A DNA stretch of 64,000 nt, taken from contig NC_016132.3 in assembly GCF_000005505.3 (NCBI RefSeq), positions 12,266,501 to 12,330,500 of the forward strand, written 5' to 3'. Every line of letters begins with the position of its first letter. The first letter of the stretch is position 1. The DNA comes from Brachypodium distachyon (lineage: Eukaryota; Streptophyta; Magnoliopsida; Poales; Poaceae). Shown piece after piece: positions 1 through 12,000 of the stretch. Both the position numbers and the translations under genes were made by a program. The notes under the pieces are model-generated. The model did no database searches, was not told where the DNA came from, and saw nothing but the letters and a program-made list of their open reading frames with translations.

Positions 1-1553
1 ATTATTAGTTTGAGTTCTTAGCCAAATTCATTAATGCATAAGTGAGAACATGTTTAACCTTTAGTATTAATTGGTATTAATCAAGCTTAACTAAATATAA
101 TTAGGCTTAGTTAATTTTACGATCGTTACAAGTAACTTGTCAATGGTGCCGGAACTATATTTTCAGTTTGTGGTGTACCTCATTATTCCTCTAATCATTG
201 GCATGTTTGATACTCTCAAACACACATGTCCCTTTTGAAGTTTTTAATCTTGTTAATATTGACTTTTACCAATTTTATTAAGTTTTTGGACTAAATTGCC
301 TTTAACTGCGGCCTGGTAGATTTGCCCCACGTTTTGTTTATGACTAGGTGATTCCCCGCGTGTTGCCGCGGAAAATTCTATATGCACGTATGAATATGAT
401 TTTAAAAACAAATGATAATAATATAATTTAATGTAAAATAAATATGAATATTGTAGGATAAAACGATTTATCATTCATAACACCTATGCAACAAAACAAT
501 AAGTGTAATTTTGATGTGCATGAACATTAACAACTTCGAAGAAACCGAAAAGTGAAGTTTCATCAACCTTAATATTTGCAAATCTTAGAAAAATTGACAT
601 ACATACATATCATGAAAATATGTGTGTTTGGTGAAATATTTATATGCAGCGTGAAGATGAAAAATCTTAGGTATCAAAATATTAAATTCGAATGAACCAC
701 CAAAGTGGATTCCTAGTGTACAACAACACATGATATGGATGGTGATGTGGAGCCTTAGAATGCCCATGATTTGCATGATGTGAACACCTTGCATGTCAAA
801 TTTGCAAACATTAATTGCACTTAGAGGGGATCAACTTTATAGGTTATATAGATTTCGGGAACCTTCCCTTATAAGGAAAAATCAAGAAAATTCATGAGTG
901 GATATTTAGAAGAGTACAAAGGGCACATGAAAGGGTGTAGCTGGGAGCCATCCGAGGGTGCCCCATGGAGGGGTTGTGCCACCTACCGCATGGGGCCCAT
1001 ATATATATTTGTTGAAGGCACCGTTTGGAGGGTAGCTTGCAGTTCTCACATTCTTACTACCATATTTTTCGGATTTTTTTGGATTTTATGGATCTCCGTC
1101 TGCATATATAAATTGGGGACGAGGGACAGAAATAGAGGCGCATGAGGACCCCTCTGGAAGCTAGATCCAATATGTAGGGATTCTTTCGGTTTATCCAGCA
1201 CCATAATTAACACTGAAGATTACAGCAGAAACTCATCGCCCTTGAGGGGAGAGGTCCGAGAAGCAAGAAAAAGGAGGACGGCCCTCCCCCTCGCTTCTGG
1301 CAGCTCTGGAATGTTGTTAGGTGCATTATCTTCTCGCCATCGCCTTCATCGACATCAAGGATTCCTTCACTTCTGTAATCTCCATAATCTCCCTCTTCCA
1401 TGGGATGGATGGTGTTGGATGAGATCGATCTTGTAGTGATAAATTCTACTATTTTTGGTGGCATCTAATTCATATACACTAGATGATGCCCCGCACGTTG
1501 TTGTGGAAATTTTTAGTTAGCATACGTGAATGAAATTGAGTGCAACGAAAGAG
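1..1553. other. AT-rich intergenic DNA without a recognised gene
   Basis: Only short open frames without family resemblance are present. Two places (about 340-375 and 1480-1515) share a degenerate 'gatg/gatt-ccccgc-gttg-cg-ggaa' string, which suggests fragments of one dispersed repeat family. I do not recognise the family. Confidence 0.5.
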
Positions 1554-1948
1554 TATCCAAAATTGAAATTTTTTAATGAAATTGTATGATAGATTCTTCA
1601 CTTAGTAGGGATAGCTTGATGAAAAGTAGCATGTATGCATGTGCAAGAAATATGAGTTTCCCACTAAATAGGTGTGAACAAATTAATAATGTGATGATGT
1701 GACAGGCTTGCATGTTGAGAGAAATCAAATAGTGGGTTCTCCTACTTAGATATCCAAAATTGGAAACAAATAATTAAATTGTATGATAGATTCTTCAATT
1801 AGCAGGGATAGTTTGGTGGAAAGTAGCATGTATGCATGTGCAAGAAATATGAGTTTCTCACTAAATAGGTGTGAACAAATTAATGATGTAATCATGTGGC
1901 ATGCTTGCATGTTGATAAAAATCAAATAGTGGGGTTTTCCTACTTAGA
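1554..1948. repeat. Two-copy tandem repeat, unit about 197 bp
   Basis: Copy 1 runs from about 1554 to 1750 and copy 2 from 1751 to 1948. Both start with tatccaaaattg, share 'gtatgatagattcttca' and 'agtagcatgtatgcatgtgc', and end before 'cctacttagatat'. The copies differ by scattered substitutions and small indels, so the duplication is not recent. No coding potential is visible. Confidence 0.8.
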
Positions 1949-2054
1949 TATAGAAGATTCCTTATTGGACTGTTGATACTACTTTAGTATGCTTAATAAT
2001 TCTTACTAGGTCTTGAGTAATATGATTACAGATGTAAACCTTATGTTATATTTG

Positions 2055-2300
2055 TGTTTCGATATAAGAGATTGGACAAAGGCTGTGAGAGAGCAATCAA
2101 GGGATCCCAAAGCTTAGTCCAAGGCCATTGTGACACGCCAAGTCATCGCGACTCACCGGACACCCTCCATTATAAACATCTTTATACTCTGAAGTTTCCG
2201 ATAATACAAGTAAAACATGAGTAGGCCTGTTACCCGATCTAAGGAGGCCCAAACTTGGGTAAATTATGTTGTTCGTCTGTTAGGCACCTGAGGTCTTCCC
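2055..2300 (+). mobile_element. Possible LTR tail remnant
   Basis: The stretch with 'gaggcccaaacttgggtaaa' near 2245-2265 resembles the 'ggcccgaacctgggtaaa' segment found before the 3' end of the gypsy LTRs further right (for example 56862-56880). No termini or partner LTR are visible, so this is only a weak call. Confidence 0.3.
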
Positions 2301-2306
2301 CACATC

Positions 2307-2334
2307 CAACCAAATCACGCACGTGATTTGGTTG
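2307..2334. repeat. 28-bp inverted repeat around a G-box
   Basis: Two perfect 13-base arms (caaccaaatcacg and its reverse complement) are separated by only 'ca'. The centre contains CACGTG, the G-box core bound by plant bZIP and bHLH factors. It lies about 365 bp beyond the stop codon of the thioesterase gene. It could be a regulatory site, a terminator-like hairpin or the relic of a small transposon; nothing here decides. Confidence 0.6.
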
Positions 2335-2698
2335 TGTATCGAGGGACCGATCTTTCATCCATTTAGTCCCATCTTTTTTTAATTTTTCTCTTCCCTTCAA
2401 GTTCTTCCACCATTTTGACTATGGTCTTCTCCCCTGCATCTTGTTGGCATGTTGATTGTGATGGAAAATTGTTGACTTGGTCTTTGTCGTGTTGGATTCG
2501 TGGCTCGACCCATATAAGAGATTTATTGTATAACAACATTATCTTTCTATGATACTTTGCCCTGGCAACATGTACACACGTATAGATAGCAAGCACATCT
2601 CCAACACACCTGGAGCCGCTAAAGCAGAAGACACACGTAGAATACACAAAATCAAGAAGCATAATTCTCCAAATAAGAAAATCATGGTCTAGGAGTCG

Positions 2699-4422
2699 TT
2701 ATAACTTTTTCTTCCACGTGGTTCTACCCCTTACAATCTCGCCATACCCATCACCTGCTTTCAATTGCAGAAGATGTGTGTACTTCGTTGGCCATTTGTG
2801 AAGTGCACCAGCCAAGCTGTGGTGGCCATTGATGATTTCTGGCAAAAGTGAGGGTCCCCTCACCATGGTAACGTTTTCTTCCGGTGAAATCGAGTCCTGG
2901 TCTGGTTCGCAAATAGACTGCACAACATCGGAGATCCCACACTCCTTCCTGTACTCTAGGATGATGCTGCTAAGCTGATGGTGCCGCACGAACTGATCGG
3001 GGATAGTCTGTGTGCATCCACAAAATTAAGGAAATATATTTGTTGACTCGACTAGTGGTTGGAATCGGAAAATTGAATAAATGGACCATGCGCGGTACAT
3101 TACCTCGAGCATCCACCGTACGTATTTGACGTTATTGACGTGTTGGTTCATATCCAAATCACTGCGCTTGGGCTACAAAAATACGTTCAAGTTATTTTTG
3201 GAAACCATCGGAGAATAGAAAAAATTAAGATGGACAAAACTGCGGACAGAACAATCCCCATGTGCATTTAGAAGCATTAATTTTACAGATCAATCCTGCT
3301 GAAGTCCCTAGGAACATCAGACGAATTAATTAACCACGAAAACGACACAAGTTTAAATATCCTAGTACTAAATTAATCAAGTAGCGAAGCAAATGAAGCT
3401 AACCTTCAAGCCAGAGTCGACGTATTTGGCGCTACTGTCGAGTTTGACAATGCTGTCGGTCACCTCCTCCTGGATGGCGTGCGAGTCGATGAACCACGGC
3501 GAGATCTCTCCCCTGACCTCCTCGGGCATCTTGGACAGCCTCCTGGTGACCTTGTTCATCATCACCCAGGTGCTCGTTGCTCGGACGAAGACGTCGCCGG
3601 AGCTGCGGCGGCGGATGAGCCAGTCGCGCCGCATGCCGTTCTTCCCCGAAGAGCCCACCCACGTCTCGATCTCCAGCACCTCTCCCCTGCAGCCCAGCAA
3701 TGTACGTACAGTTATAAGGCGTTATACTACTTGGAATTACATTCAAGAGATGCATGTGGACGGAGGCAGCACATGATTACTTTAACCGATTGATTACCAT
3801 ATGGGGTAGCGATCGACTTGGACTTGCATCCGGGAGACGACCCAGATGAGGCTGTTCTTGATCATCCCGTGCGTCGCGCCGAAGCCGTCGCCGAGGAGAC
3901 CCGACATCCACACGTGGTTCAGTGCAGTCTCCTGTGCGCGTGCAAGTACTTCCATCCTCAGCATCCATGAACTACTCTTGTACTCCTAATATGCGTGGTT
4001 TAATTAAAAGGAGCTATCTGGTTTAATTAATTAACCTGGAGAAGGTTCAGCAGGGTCTCGAGCGTGGCCGTTTTGTCTGGGCCGACCTCGTACGAGCGCA
4101 CCACCACGGTCTGCCGGTACCGCACGCCGCCCTCCACGATCAGCGCCTGCCGGAACGGGTCCTCGTCCTGCTTCTCCGTCGGGATGTTCTGCCGCCGGCT
4201 GCAGCCATCGTCGTCGTCGACGACCGTGGGCGGCGCCTGCAGCTCTGCTATCGACACGTGGATGGACGTCTCCAGCGCCGTCCCCACCTGCAGCGGCGTG
4301 CGGTGCGCCGCCCCATTCACCCTCACGGCCGCCACGCTCTGCTGGCCCCTCCCCGACGACGAGGAGCACCTGATGAGCACGCGCGAGTTGCACACGATAC
4401 TCGACACGCTGTTGTTGGCCAT
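2699..4422 (-). CDS. FATB: FatB-type acyl-ACP thioesterase, plastidial (five exons)
   Basis: Acyl-ACP thioesterases hydrolyse acyl-ACP in the plastid stroma and release free fatty acids for export. Exons on the minus strand are 4422-4036, 3931-3798, 3686-3404, 3172-3104 and 3007-2699. All junctions are GT-AG and in frame, giving 393 codons. Family landmarks are RSYEVGPDKTATLETL (exon 1), ETALNHVW (exon 2), SGKNGMRRDWLIRR (exon 3), LDMNQHVNNVKYVRW (exon 4) and LEYRKEC (exon 5). The catalytic set expected from plant FatB is present: Asp275, Asn277, His279, Glu313, Cys314, with the usual His-Glu spacing of 34. The first 50 residues are rich in Ser, Arg and Ala with few acidic residues, as in a transit peptide. 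The hydrophobic segment that typical FatB proteins carry before the hot-dog domains is not evident, so this may be a divergent grass paralogue. No stop or frameshift breaks the model. Confidence 0.93.
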
Positions 4423-4848
4423 GCAGTGCTCTACAGGAGTCCTTGCTCTCTCACTCTCTTGATTCTAATTACAGCTTTGCTGTAACAGTTACTATGATCA
4501 AGCAAGCGCGAGCTAGTGAATTAATGATTGGTGACTGGAACACGGGATCGTGCGGCAATGGGTCTCTTATACTGGCGCAAAGGGCGGAACTCTCGAATAG
4601 GGATTTCGGTTGGCATTCGTTGAAGGGGACGAGGAGCAAGGGAACAAACGTTCTTGTACTTTGGTAGCACACCGTCGCTACAAACAATGCCAGAAGCTCG
4701 CATATTTTTTTGGAGACGACAGAAGTGGAAATGGAGCGGGATCCGTCCGGACAAGAATGGCGTGCGTGCTCACAGGCACTTGTTTTTGGGTACGGCGGTC
4801 ATAAACTTTGACGCCTCTGTTGCACGGCACCTTGGTATTCCCAAGAGC
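4423..4848. promoter_or_regulatory. Upstream region of the thioesterase gene
   Basis: This is the 5' flank of the minus-strand thioesterase gene. I cannot pick out a convincing TATA box. Only short open frames lie here and none has family resemblance. Confidence 0.4.
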
Positions 4849-4897
4849 ATAAAGTGACACTTTTAGATTATTTCGGAATCTAAAGGTGTCACTTTAT
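4849..4897. repeat. Near-perfect 21-bp hairpin
   Basis: The left arm 4849-4869 (ataaagtgacac...) pairs with the right arm 4877-4897 across a 7-base loop. There is one mismatch, which would be a G-U pair in RNA. It overlaps by a few bases the MITE-like sequence to its right and lies about 430 bp upstream of the thioesterase start codon. Confidence 0.75.
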
Positions 4898-5160
4898 AGT
4901 GGGGAGTAACATAAGCCAGTAACATGCATATGTTACAGTCTACGTTACTACTTCAATAGTGGGTAGTAGTATATTTATGGTAACATAAAAATCTCATTTA
5001 TTAGTTTTATAGACTTATTGTATCTTGGGAAGTGTGATGTGATGGTAACATATATAGTTATCCCAACCCTCTCTTTCCTCATTAATAACATGACACATCA
5101 CCCAAATTGCTTAGTTGGCACTTTAGTTACCACCTTTGTTACTCTTACTATGACCAGCCT
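4894..5160. mobile_element. MITE-like element (class II, non-coding)
   Basis: The run beginning 'atagtggggagtaacat', through 'gtaacatgcatatgttac' and ending 'ctatgaccagcc', matches the general layout of a common cereal MITE. The right end reads inward as ggctggtcatag and the left end keeps only 'atagtggggagtaac', so the left terminal repeat is partly lost. The family name is not certain from memory. Confidence 0.55.
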
Positions 5161-5542
5161 GAGCAGTACAATCTTCTTGTCATGCAACCACGAGCAATTA
5201 ATTGCTTTACCTAATGCTATGTACCGTGTGACGCTGCCGTTGGGACCCAGATGCTCGCTGGTCCCACACGACAGTGAACATGTGTGAACTCATTTCTGTA
5301 TTTGATGCCAGAAATCCCTTGACCCGAGCTACCATACCAAACACACGCTGCCAGACGCTTCCCCGCCTCCGTTCTGTCCTCGTGTAATCGTGTTCCCCTT
5401 GCACGACCCAGATGGCACCTAGGTTACAGTTTGTACCTAGGTTACAAAAAAGAGTGAGTCCTGGAAGCTACTTCACTCGACTTTCACTGAGTGTAGAACT
5501 ATATAATATACACGTGATATTGAAAATTAAAATAATTTACTA

Positions 5543-5609
5543 CTCCCTCCGTTGTTAAATTATTGTCGTAATAACTAAAACAATCACAAGAATATAGGAA
5601 CGAAGAGAG
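5543..5609. mobile_element. Short Stowaway-like remnant
   Basis: It starts ctccctccgttg and ends aacgaagagag, an imperfect inverted repeat of the Stowaway (Tc1/mariner MITE) type. The interior is only about 45 bp. It may be an internally deleted copy. Confidence 0.45.
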
Positions 5610-5959
5610 TTGTTAGAGTTGGTGTATCTTGCAAACAGTATGGTCTTTGTAGGTGATTTCTTTAGATGTGTGGATACGCTCGAGGGATGCTAAAGGACTC
5701 CAAGTCATGTTTAAGTAATTAAAATCCGCGTTACACATTTTCAAATAATTCGGTCCTTAGAAACCAGCTAGGCCGAGATGACACCTTATGAGCCTCAATA
5801 AAGGTACGCATACTCCAAGGCCCACCTGGCCAGTTTATACGATGCATATACCATACCAATGTTGTGGCATGACTATCTATCGATAAGCCTCCCGTCAGTA
5901 TTCATAATGAATAAGGACTACTTCATTCCTGCTAAAGCTTCCAAGGCTTAGATAAACCA

Positions 5960-6400
5960 CTTGGACTTGCCCTCGGGCTTTGAATGGCTATGGGCTTCGT
6001 GCTGTCAGCTGAAACATAATTTTTTTTTGATGCTCCTCATCAAACGCCTCAACAGTAGAGCCATGCTGCTCAAAAGGAATTTTCACCTGCCATCATATGA
6101 GTGTGTGATATACGGGGAGTCACTCCTGAAAACCAAAGATCACATGTTCTTTCGCTGTTTCACTCCACTGCCTAATGTGCGTGAAAATGTGGGACAACTG
6201 GAAAAACAAGCTCAAAGTGCCACTCTTCATGGAGATCATCAACCTTGCGACATGGAGCATTTGGAAAACAAAGAATGACTTTATCTTCAACAGGAAATCT
6301 CCAAGCTTATACAGAAGCAGGCAAATCTTCAAAGAAGAGCTCAATCTAGTCTTCCATAAGGCAAAAGAAAGAATTCTGCAGCTTTCGCCACATGGCTACA
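5960..6400 (+). pseudogene. LINE remnant: reverse transcriptase zinc-binding region
   Basis: Across frames the plus strand reads RLNSRAMLLKRNFHLP, then a degenerate Cys/His part ending KDHMFFRC, then NLATWSIWKTKNDFIFN. This order is typical of the C-terminal zinc-binding region of plant non-LTR retrotransposons (zf-RVT). Frame changes and the loss of the upstream reverse transcriptase mark it as a dead fragment. Confidence 0.75.
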
Positions 6401-8519
6401 AATTTTTTGATAGCTTCTGTATTTTCATCTGCCATTTTTCCTACAGCCTTTCACCCTCAAAAAGAAGAAGAAGCCAGAACGAAGGTTAAGTCGGGTGACG
6501 AACTCGAGATAAGGCGAATATCCATAACTGGACACTGCTAACACGTGTCGAGGAAACCAGACATGTGGCACCCCTTCTTTTTTCTCGAACTCGGAACTCG
6601 AGTAAAGGCAAAAGGGTTTTGACCGCGACATCACGTAGACGGTCGTACCAAGTTCCCAACAAGCAGCTAGCTTATCCACAACCCGTATTGATCATTCATG
6701 TACTCATGAATCAAGTGTAATGGCACCTGTGGATTTGCGGATGATGATCATCGGATCTTCAATACTGTTTGTTGTTTATTCTTATGGCACACATCTCCTC
6801 GTCTTGCTAAAAATCGGGAAGCCAGATCTCCCTTTGATGAAATGTTGCACCTGTCGCTACAAGACAGTGAAGATGCACACCTCCATGATGCTGGTCCATC
6901 CAGGTTGAGATTTATACAGGTGTATAAATCATAAGATGATTCATTTGATTGTTTGTCTCGCACTAATGCATAAGGTAAACATTGTACAACTGAATGGCCG
7001 CCCCATGCTGTTCTTTGCGCTCATTAGGTTGGTGAACTGCCATGCAATTTCTGGGAGCGTGAATCAGATTACAAAAAAAATAGTATTGTCTCATCAACTA
7101 CCTAGTTCATTTCAGAACCACAAAAACAGTTATTGTCCAGGACACTGCCCTTTGTAGATGTTTCTACATTGTCTTGTTGATCATCTCCAAAGAGCATCTT
7201 ATACATCTTTCCCCTAGTGGATCTGAGTACCCCAATTTTGCTTGGTTTGCCTTGCTTTTTGGTTGGACCGACAAAAACATTACACAATGAGGTCTGGACC
7301 ATCAAATACAACATGATCCCACTGTTTTACTGGCTACCATACTTACATGATCAATATACAACATAAGATACAAAACTTACAGCTGGCATATTTCTTCGTC
7401 TCCTCGTTGTGCCACGCAGGTGGTTTTGTTCCCAGACGTCCAAGCAAACGTTTAGTCCCTCCTCGGCTAGACACAGAGATTGAAATCTCTACGAGCATAT
7501 AAAAGGTGCAGGTGGTGCCCTGCTCTATGGTGATAATTAGTAGACCAAAACGAGTCTAGAAAATTTCTATTGCGCGATGAATTTTCTGAAAAAGAAATTG
7601 AACTTCAAGATTAGCGTCTGCGTGTCATGTAGCATTGTACTTTCTGTCATCTTATTTATGTCAACATCACACCAAGCCTAAACACAAACCCTCGGTGACT
7701 GATAACCAGACAAGCATTAATATATATGTCCAAAATCAGCATAACCTAACTGCTTTTACAAGATGTCCAAAATCCATATCAGTGACCAAGTGTCCACATC
7801 ACAATGGTAAAAGACATCTACTTTTCCATTTAACACCACAGAAAAAGCCATCATGATGGACCTCAACACTACATTGGCCATCAACTTTATCTACATTATG
7901 AATTAATCATAGGGGAAAAAATATGTCAGTTTTTGGCATATATGTACCCAAAACCAGACATTGTCTCTGATACGCCAAGAATCAAACAAAAAATTATTAC
8001 ATACACGACCCTATTGCCATGATTTATGCGTTCCAAACCATACAAACCAGAAAGCGAGAGAAGTGAGCACAGGGGGAGGGCAACTATGCTAACCATAGCT
8101 GTGAGGCAGGTAACCTGGTTGTTGTCGCTACCGCGACGCCATTGATGGCTTCCTGACATCGATTTGCCGGTCAGCGACAACGATTGCCGAAGGTCATGAT
8201 CGTCTTGACGTCGTCGATGTTGGAGAAGGAGATAATGACATGGTGGAGAGGGCTTTGGGCCGGACTAAGGCTTGTGCCTCCTTCAAATTCCTCACATGCG
8301 TGCATGCTTGAGAAAAAATGGTAAAAAACCCCGTGATACCTATTTTCAGGATGGGGCCGTAACCGTTTATGAATTTATTCGTGTAACCGACGAGAGATTA
8401 GAGGTTTATATGTACTTTTTGTGAATTTGCGGACTTTATAATGTTCATTTCTTCGGAGTGTATGGACATGTGTATTTTACTTTGGTAATAAGACTAAGTA
8501 GTACCAGGTTATTTTTATT
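6401..8519. other. Intergenic DNA without a recognised gene
   Basis: Several open frames of 60-85 codons occur on both strands, for example 7314-7102 (-) and 8180-7926 (-). I recognise no domain in them and see no consistent intron-exon structure. Old transposon sequence is likely but not identifiable. Confidence 0.4.
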
Positions 8520-8659
8520 TGATCCAAAGTGATATCATACTCATTTAACAAAGAATTTCTCAACTTTAACTAAATTTGAATGCATCTATACATTAAATTA
8601 CATTTAGATACATCCAAATTTTGATAAACTTGAGACATTTTTTGTTGGACAGAGAGAGT
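8520..8659. mobile_element. Degenerate Stowaway-type MITE
   Basis: The right part 'gataaacttgagacattttttgttggacagagagagta' pattern, with an AT-rich body on its left, is the typical end of a grass Stowaway element. The left terminus has decayed beyond recognition. Confidence 0.5.
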
Positions 8660-8736
8660 AGTTATTTTTTGTTTGAGGGAAAATATATAGTTGAGTTGTG
8701 TTATTGAATTACTGAATTCGCTAGTCAATTAGAATC

Positions 8737-8790
8737 TGTGATACTGCGTATAAAATTCGGTAATCGTGGGAGGGACCGAGGGAGTATGAG
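8737..8790. mobile_element. Stowaway-type end fragment in the RELCH-like promoter
   Basis: The sequence around 8770-8787 reads gggagggaccgagggagta, a Stowaway terminal repeat with flanking TA. It lies about 265 bp before the start codon of the LisH/HEAT gene. Only one end is visible. Confidence 0.45.
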
Positions 8791-9050
8791 TATCCGTTTG
8801 CCCGGGCCTCGATCCCATCCGTTGATCCACCGGCGCTTCTTCCAGATCACACGCTTCGCGTGGCGTGACTTCCCTCCGCAATTTCCCCTTCCTTCCAATG
8901 CCACCTTCTGCCTCGAGTCGCCCGCGCGAGATCCGCCCCCCCGTACTGCCACATGCTTCCGCGCTCGTCTCCTCGACCCTGCCACGGTTGATGTAGAGAG
9001 ACCGGTACCGACCAAGGAGGACCGGATCCGACAGATCCCGCCGGACGAGG

Positions 9051-12000
9051 ATGGATGTGGCGGGGGCCGCCGGCGCCGCGGAGGAACGGTGGGCGTCGCT
9101 GTGCAACTGCGTGGTCAACTTCCTGTTGGAGGAGAGGTACCACCTCACGGCACTCGAGCTGCTGCAGGAGCTGCAGGAGGACGGCCGCCACGCCCAGACG
9201 CTACGCCTCCGCTCCTTCTTTTCCGACCCTGCGCTCTTCCCTCCCGACCAGGTCGCCCGCGCCTCCTCAGCACCGGCAGGTACAACCATTTCCCCATCCT
9301 TCCGTCCGCTGCCCGAGCTCCCGGCTCCCTTCCCCACCCGAGGCCAGACCACGCAGTGTGTGTCTCTGATACCTTCTGCTGGATCTCGCGGGTGTTTTCT
9401 AGTAATCGCACCTTGTTCGTCTCTGACATGCGGCCCACCCAGCGCACAGCCTTGCTTCTCTATGATTGATTTCAAATGAGTCTAGTTCCTCCTCCTTGAG
9501 TGGTGTTAAGTTGATGTGTGTAGCTCTTTGTAAGTAATGTACCTTGCCGATCAATTGACATTTTTACCATGCAGAACAGCTGCATCTTGATTTTTATGTG
9601 ATAATTCATATGTAACTTTTGACATGGTGCTTGTGAAGTGCCCGTTTGGTTGGTGTGAGTTGATTCGCTCAACTCCCCACCTTGATACGGCTACATGTTG
9701 GACAAACAGTACATGCATTGTCTTTGGGTTAGGTCTCGTTATGACCAGACCATGCTTCTGAATGTATCAAAACTAGATATTGACATGCTTTCTACTGTAA
9801 TATATGAACTCTCCTTGTACATTATTTCAATCAAGTAAATAAGAATTGAGAATGCTAGATGGAAGAGTAAAATGAAATTAGGTGGTTGGCTGGACTCTTT
9901 GTACTAATATAATAATCACTCTGATATCAAATATTAGTTGCTTTAGAATCTGTGTCAGTCAAACATTGAAATCTGGGCTCTCTGCTAGATCGGTCATGAA
10001 ATATACTTCCATCATATTTTCTGGACAAAGGGTTGCCATGGAGACTGTCTCAACGTCCAAAACAATTTACATTTGGAATCAGAGGGTATAATTGCGCAGG
10101 TCTGTGTGATTAATCACGTCTTTGTTGTTTTCTGACAGGTGCCGATCCACAGAATTTGCTAGAAGAGAAAATAGCAGCTGAAGAAAAGTTGGCACTCACT
10201 GATTATGATCTCCGACTAGCCAAAGAAGATCTTTCCTGCTTGAAGACTGAGTTACAAAAACGACAAGAATCATCTCCTGATAATACAAATGGTTTGTTTC
10301 CTTGGAAATTATGGATAATGAGATGCATGAATGAATGTTCTGAGTCTGATCCTTCCCATCCCTTTCTCCCTGAATCTCATTCCCTTCCTCTGTATTCCTC
10401 GCACCATCTCTGTGTGCCCCTAGATCTCTCTGGCGATTAGGGTCCTCACAACTTAATACTGGGAGGCAGCTGCGCTCCTAGCTTGTGCCGCCAGCTGGCC
10501 TAGGCGCATCTAGGGGTGCTTATATTGTTGGCCTCACATAACATTTTCAGATTTCACTTTGAGCTGCAGAGCAAATAATTTAACTCCCTTTTGGACAATC
10601 TAATTATACCGCTGCGAATACTTCTGCACCACAATTGTTTTTTCCTGAGAATGACATCCGTCATCATAATATGTTTCAAATGATTCATGTGTTCTGCTTA
10701 CAGGATCTCCTTCAGATGCTTTTACACATGAAGAGTTTAACCAACAGGACAAACGGGAAGTCAAAGTTTCAGCATTAGGCCCTCTGAAAGATAACGAGCG
10801 GAAAGATCTGAACTGTGCTGTCAAAGAATACCTGCTTTTGGCTGGGTATCGACTTGCAGCCATGACTCTCATTGAGGAGGTCTGTCACTTACTCTTCATG
10901 TTTATCAGCTTGTGATTTGTATTTATCACTTTAAATTCCTGGAGAATGATATTTTGTAATGCTATACAAGTAGTTTTGATCTAGCTGTCATGTCATCTTT
11001 ACTCCTATAAAAGACTCAATTGGTGGCGACAGTAAATCATTTCTGTTCATTGGACCACATCACTTTTTTTTTGAGTCAATTGTTGATTAATTTAGCACAT
11101 CAAAATAAGAATGAATATTGATCATATAACATAAGTTCGACAATATAGGTGATGGTAGAACATTTCTTAGAACATATATTTCCGCTAGTAGTTGATAATG
11201 CTGGAACTGATATTTCATAATGTTTACACAAGTGCATTGGTATATTTGTCATAATATTTATTAGCTTGGTAGATCATTAGTGGTACTAATGATATTTACA
11301 CTGTGAATAAGAGGTTCTTTAATTGTTATCCTAAAAGAGAAAACACAATTTTTTTAAAGAAATTTTGTCCATTTTTCATCCTCAAACTTTCAAGAAAGTT
11401 CACTTTTCCTCCAAAAACTTTGTTTTGGTGCAAAGCATCTCTGAAGTCTAAACTATCACAATCTTGCACTTCGCTAGGTTTGTTGATTTTATTGCTGAAG
11501 TATGTTTAGAACTCGAGCATTGTTGGAGTTGTATACAACTTTCATATTTCTGTGTGTATTTTCCACGTTGTATAAGGGGTTTCCTGCATATTTAGAACAC
11601 ACGTACGTGTATATGGCCCTTGGTCTACAGGAAATACAAGTTGCATATTTCCTCACATGGTATCAGAGACTTAGGGGTTTTATTTTCTCTTGCACGCGCA
11701 ACTCATTACTTGTGCTCTAGATCCCGTTCCCGTTTTTCCTGATTGATTTCTCCCGTTCCAATCCCGTTCGATTTCCTGACGCCGATCCTGATCGTTTTTC
11801 CCTGTCCTCATCCTGAATTCCTGATCCCTGACTCCGACCTGGGTGAAAGGATTGGTAAGAAAGGACAAAATCATCCCTAGGTGTGATAAGATCTTTTTTT
11901 TTGAAATGCATTATTGGGTTGCCATTGACTCCCATTCTGTTAAGAAAAGTGATGCAAATACTTACAATGGCGCGGACTCTGTTTCGTCTAAAGATTTACT

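Noticed and set aside
6748..7314. Small minus-strand frames at 6.7-7.3 kb as genes
   Set aside because: No domain, splice structure or conserved motif could be recognised.
8725..9475. Several 100-250 codon frames overlapping exon 1 of the RELCH-like gene on both strands
   Set aside because: They are shadows in a GC-rich CpG-dense region. None shows a domain, and the LisH frame is the one that joins the later exons.
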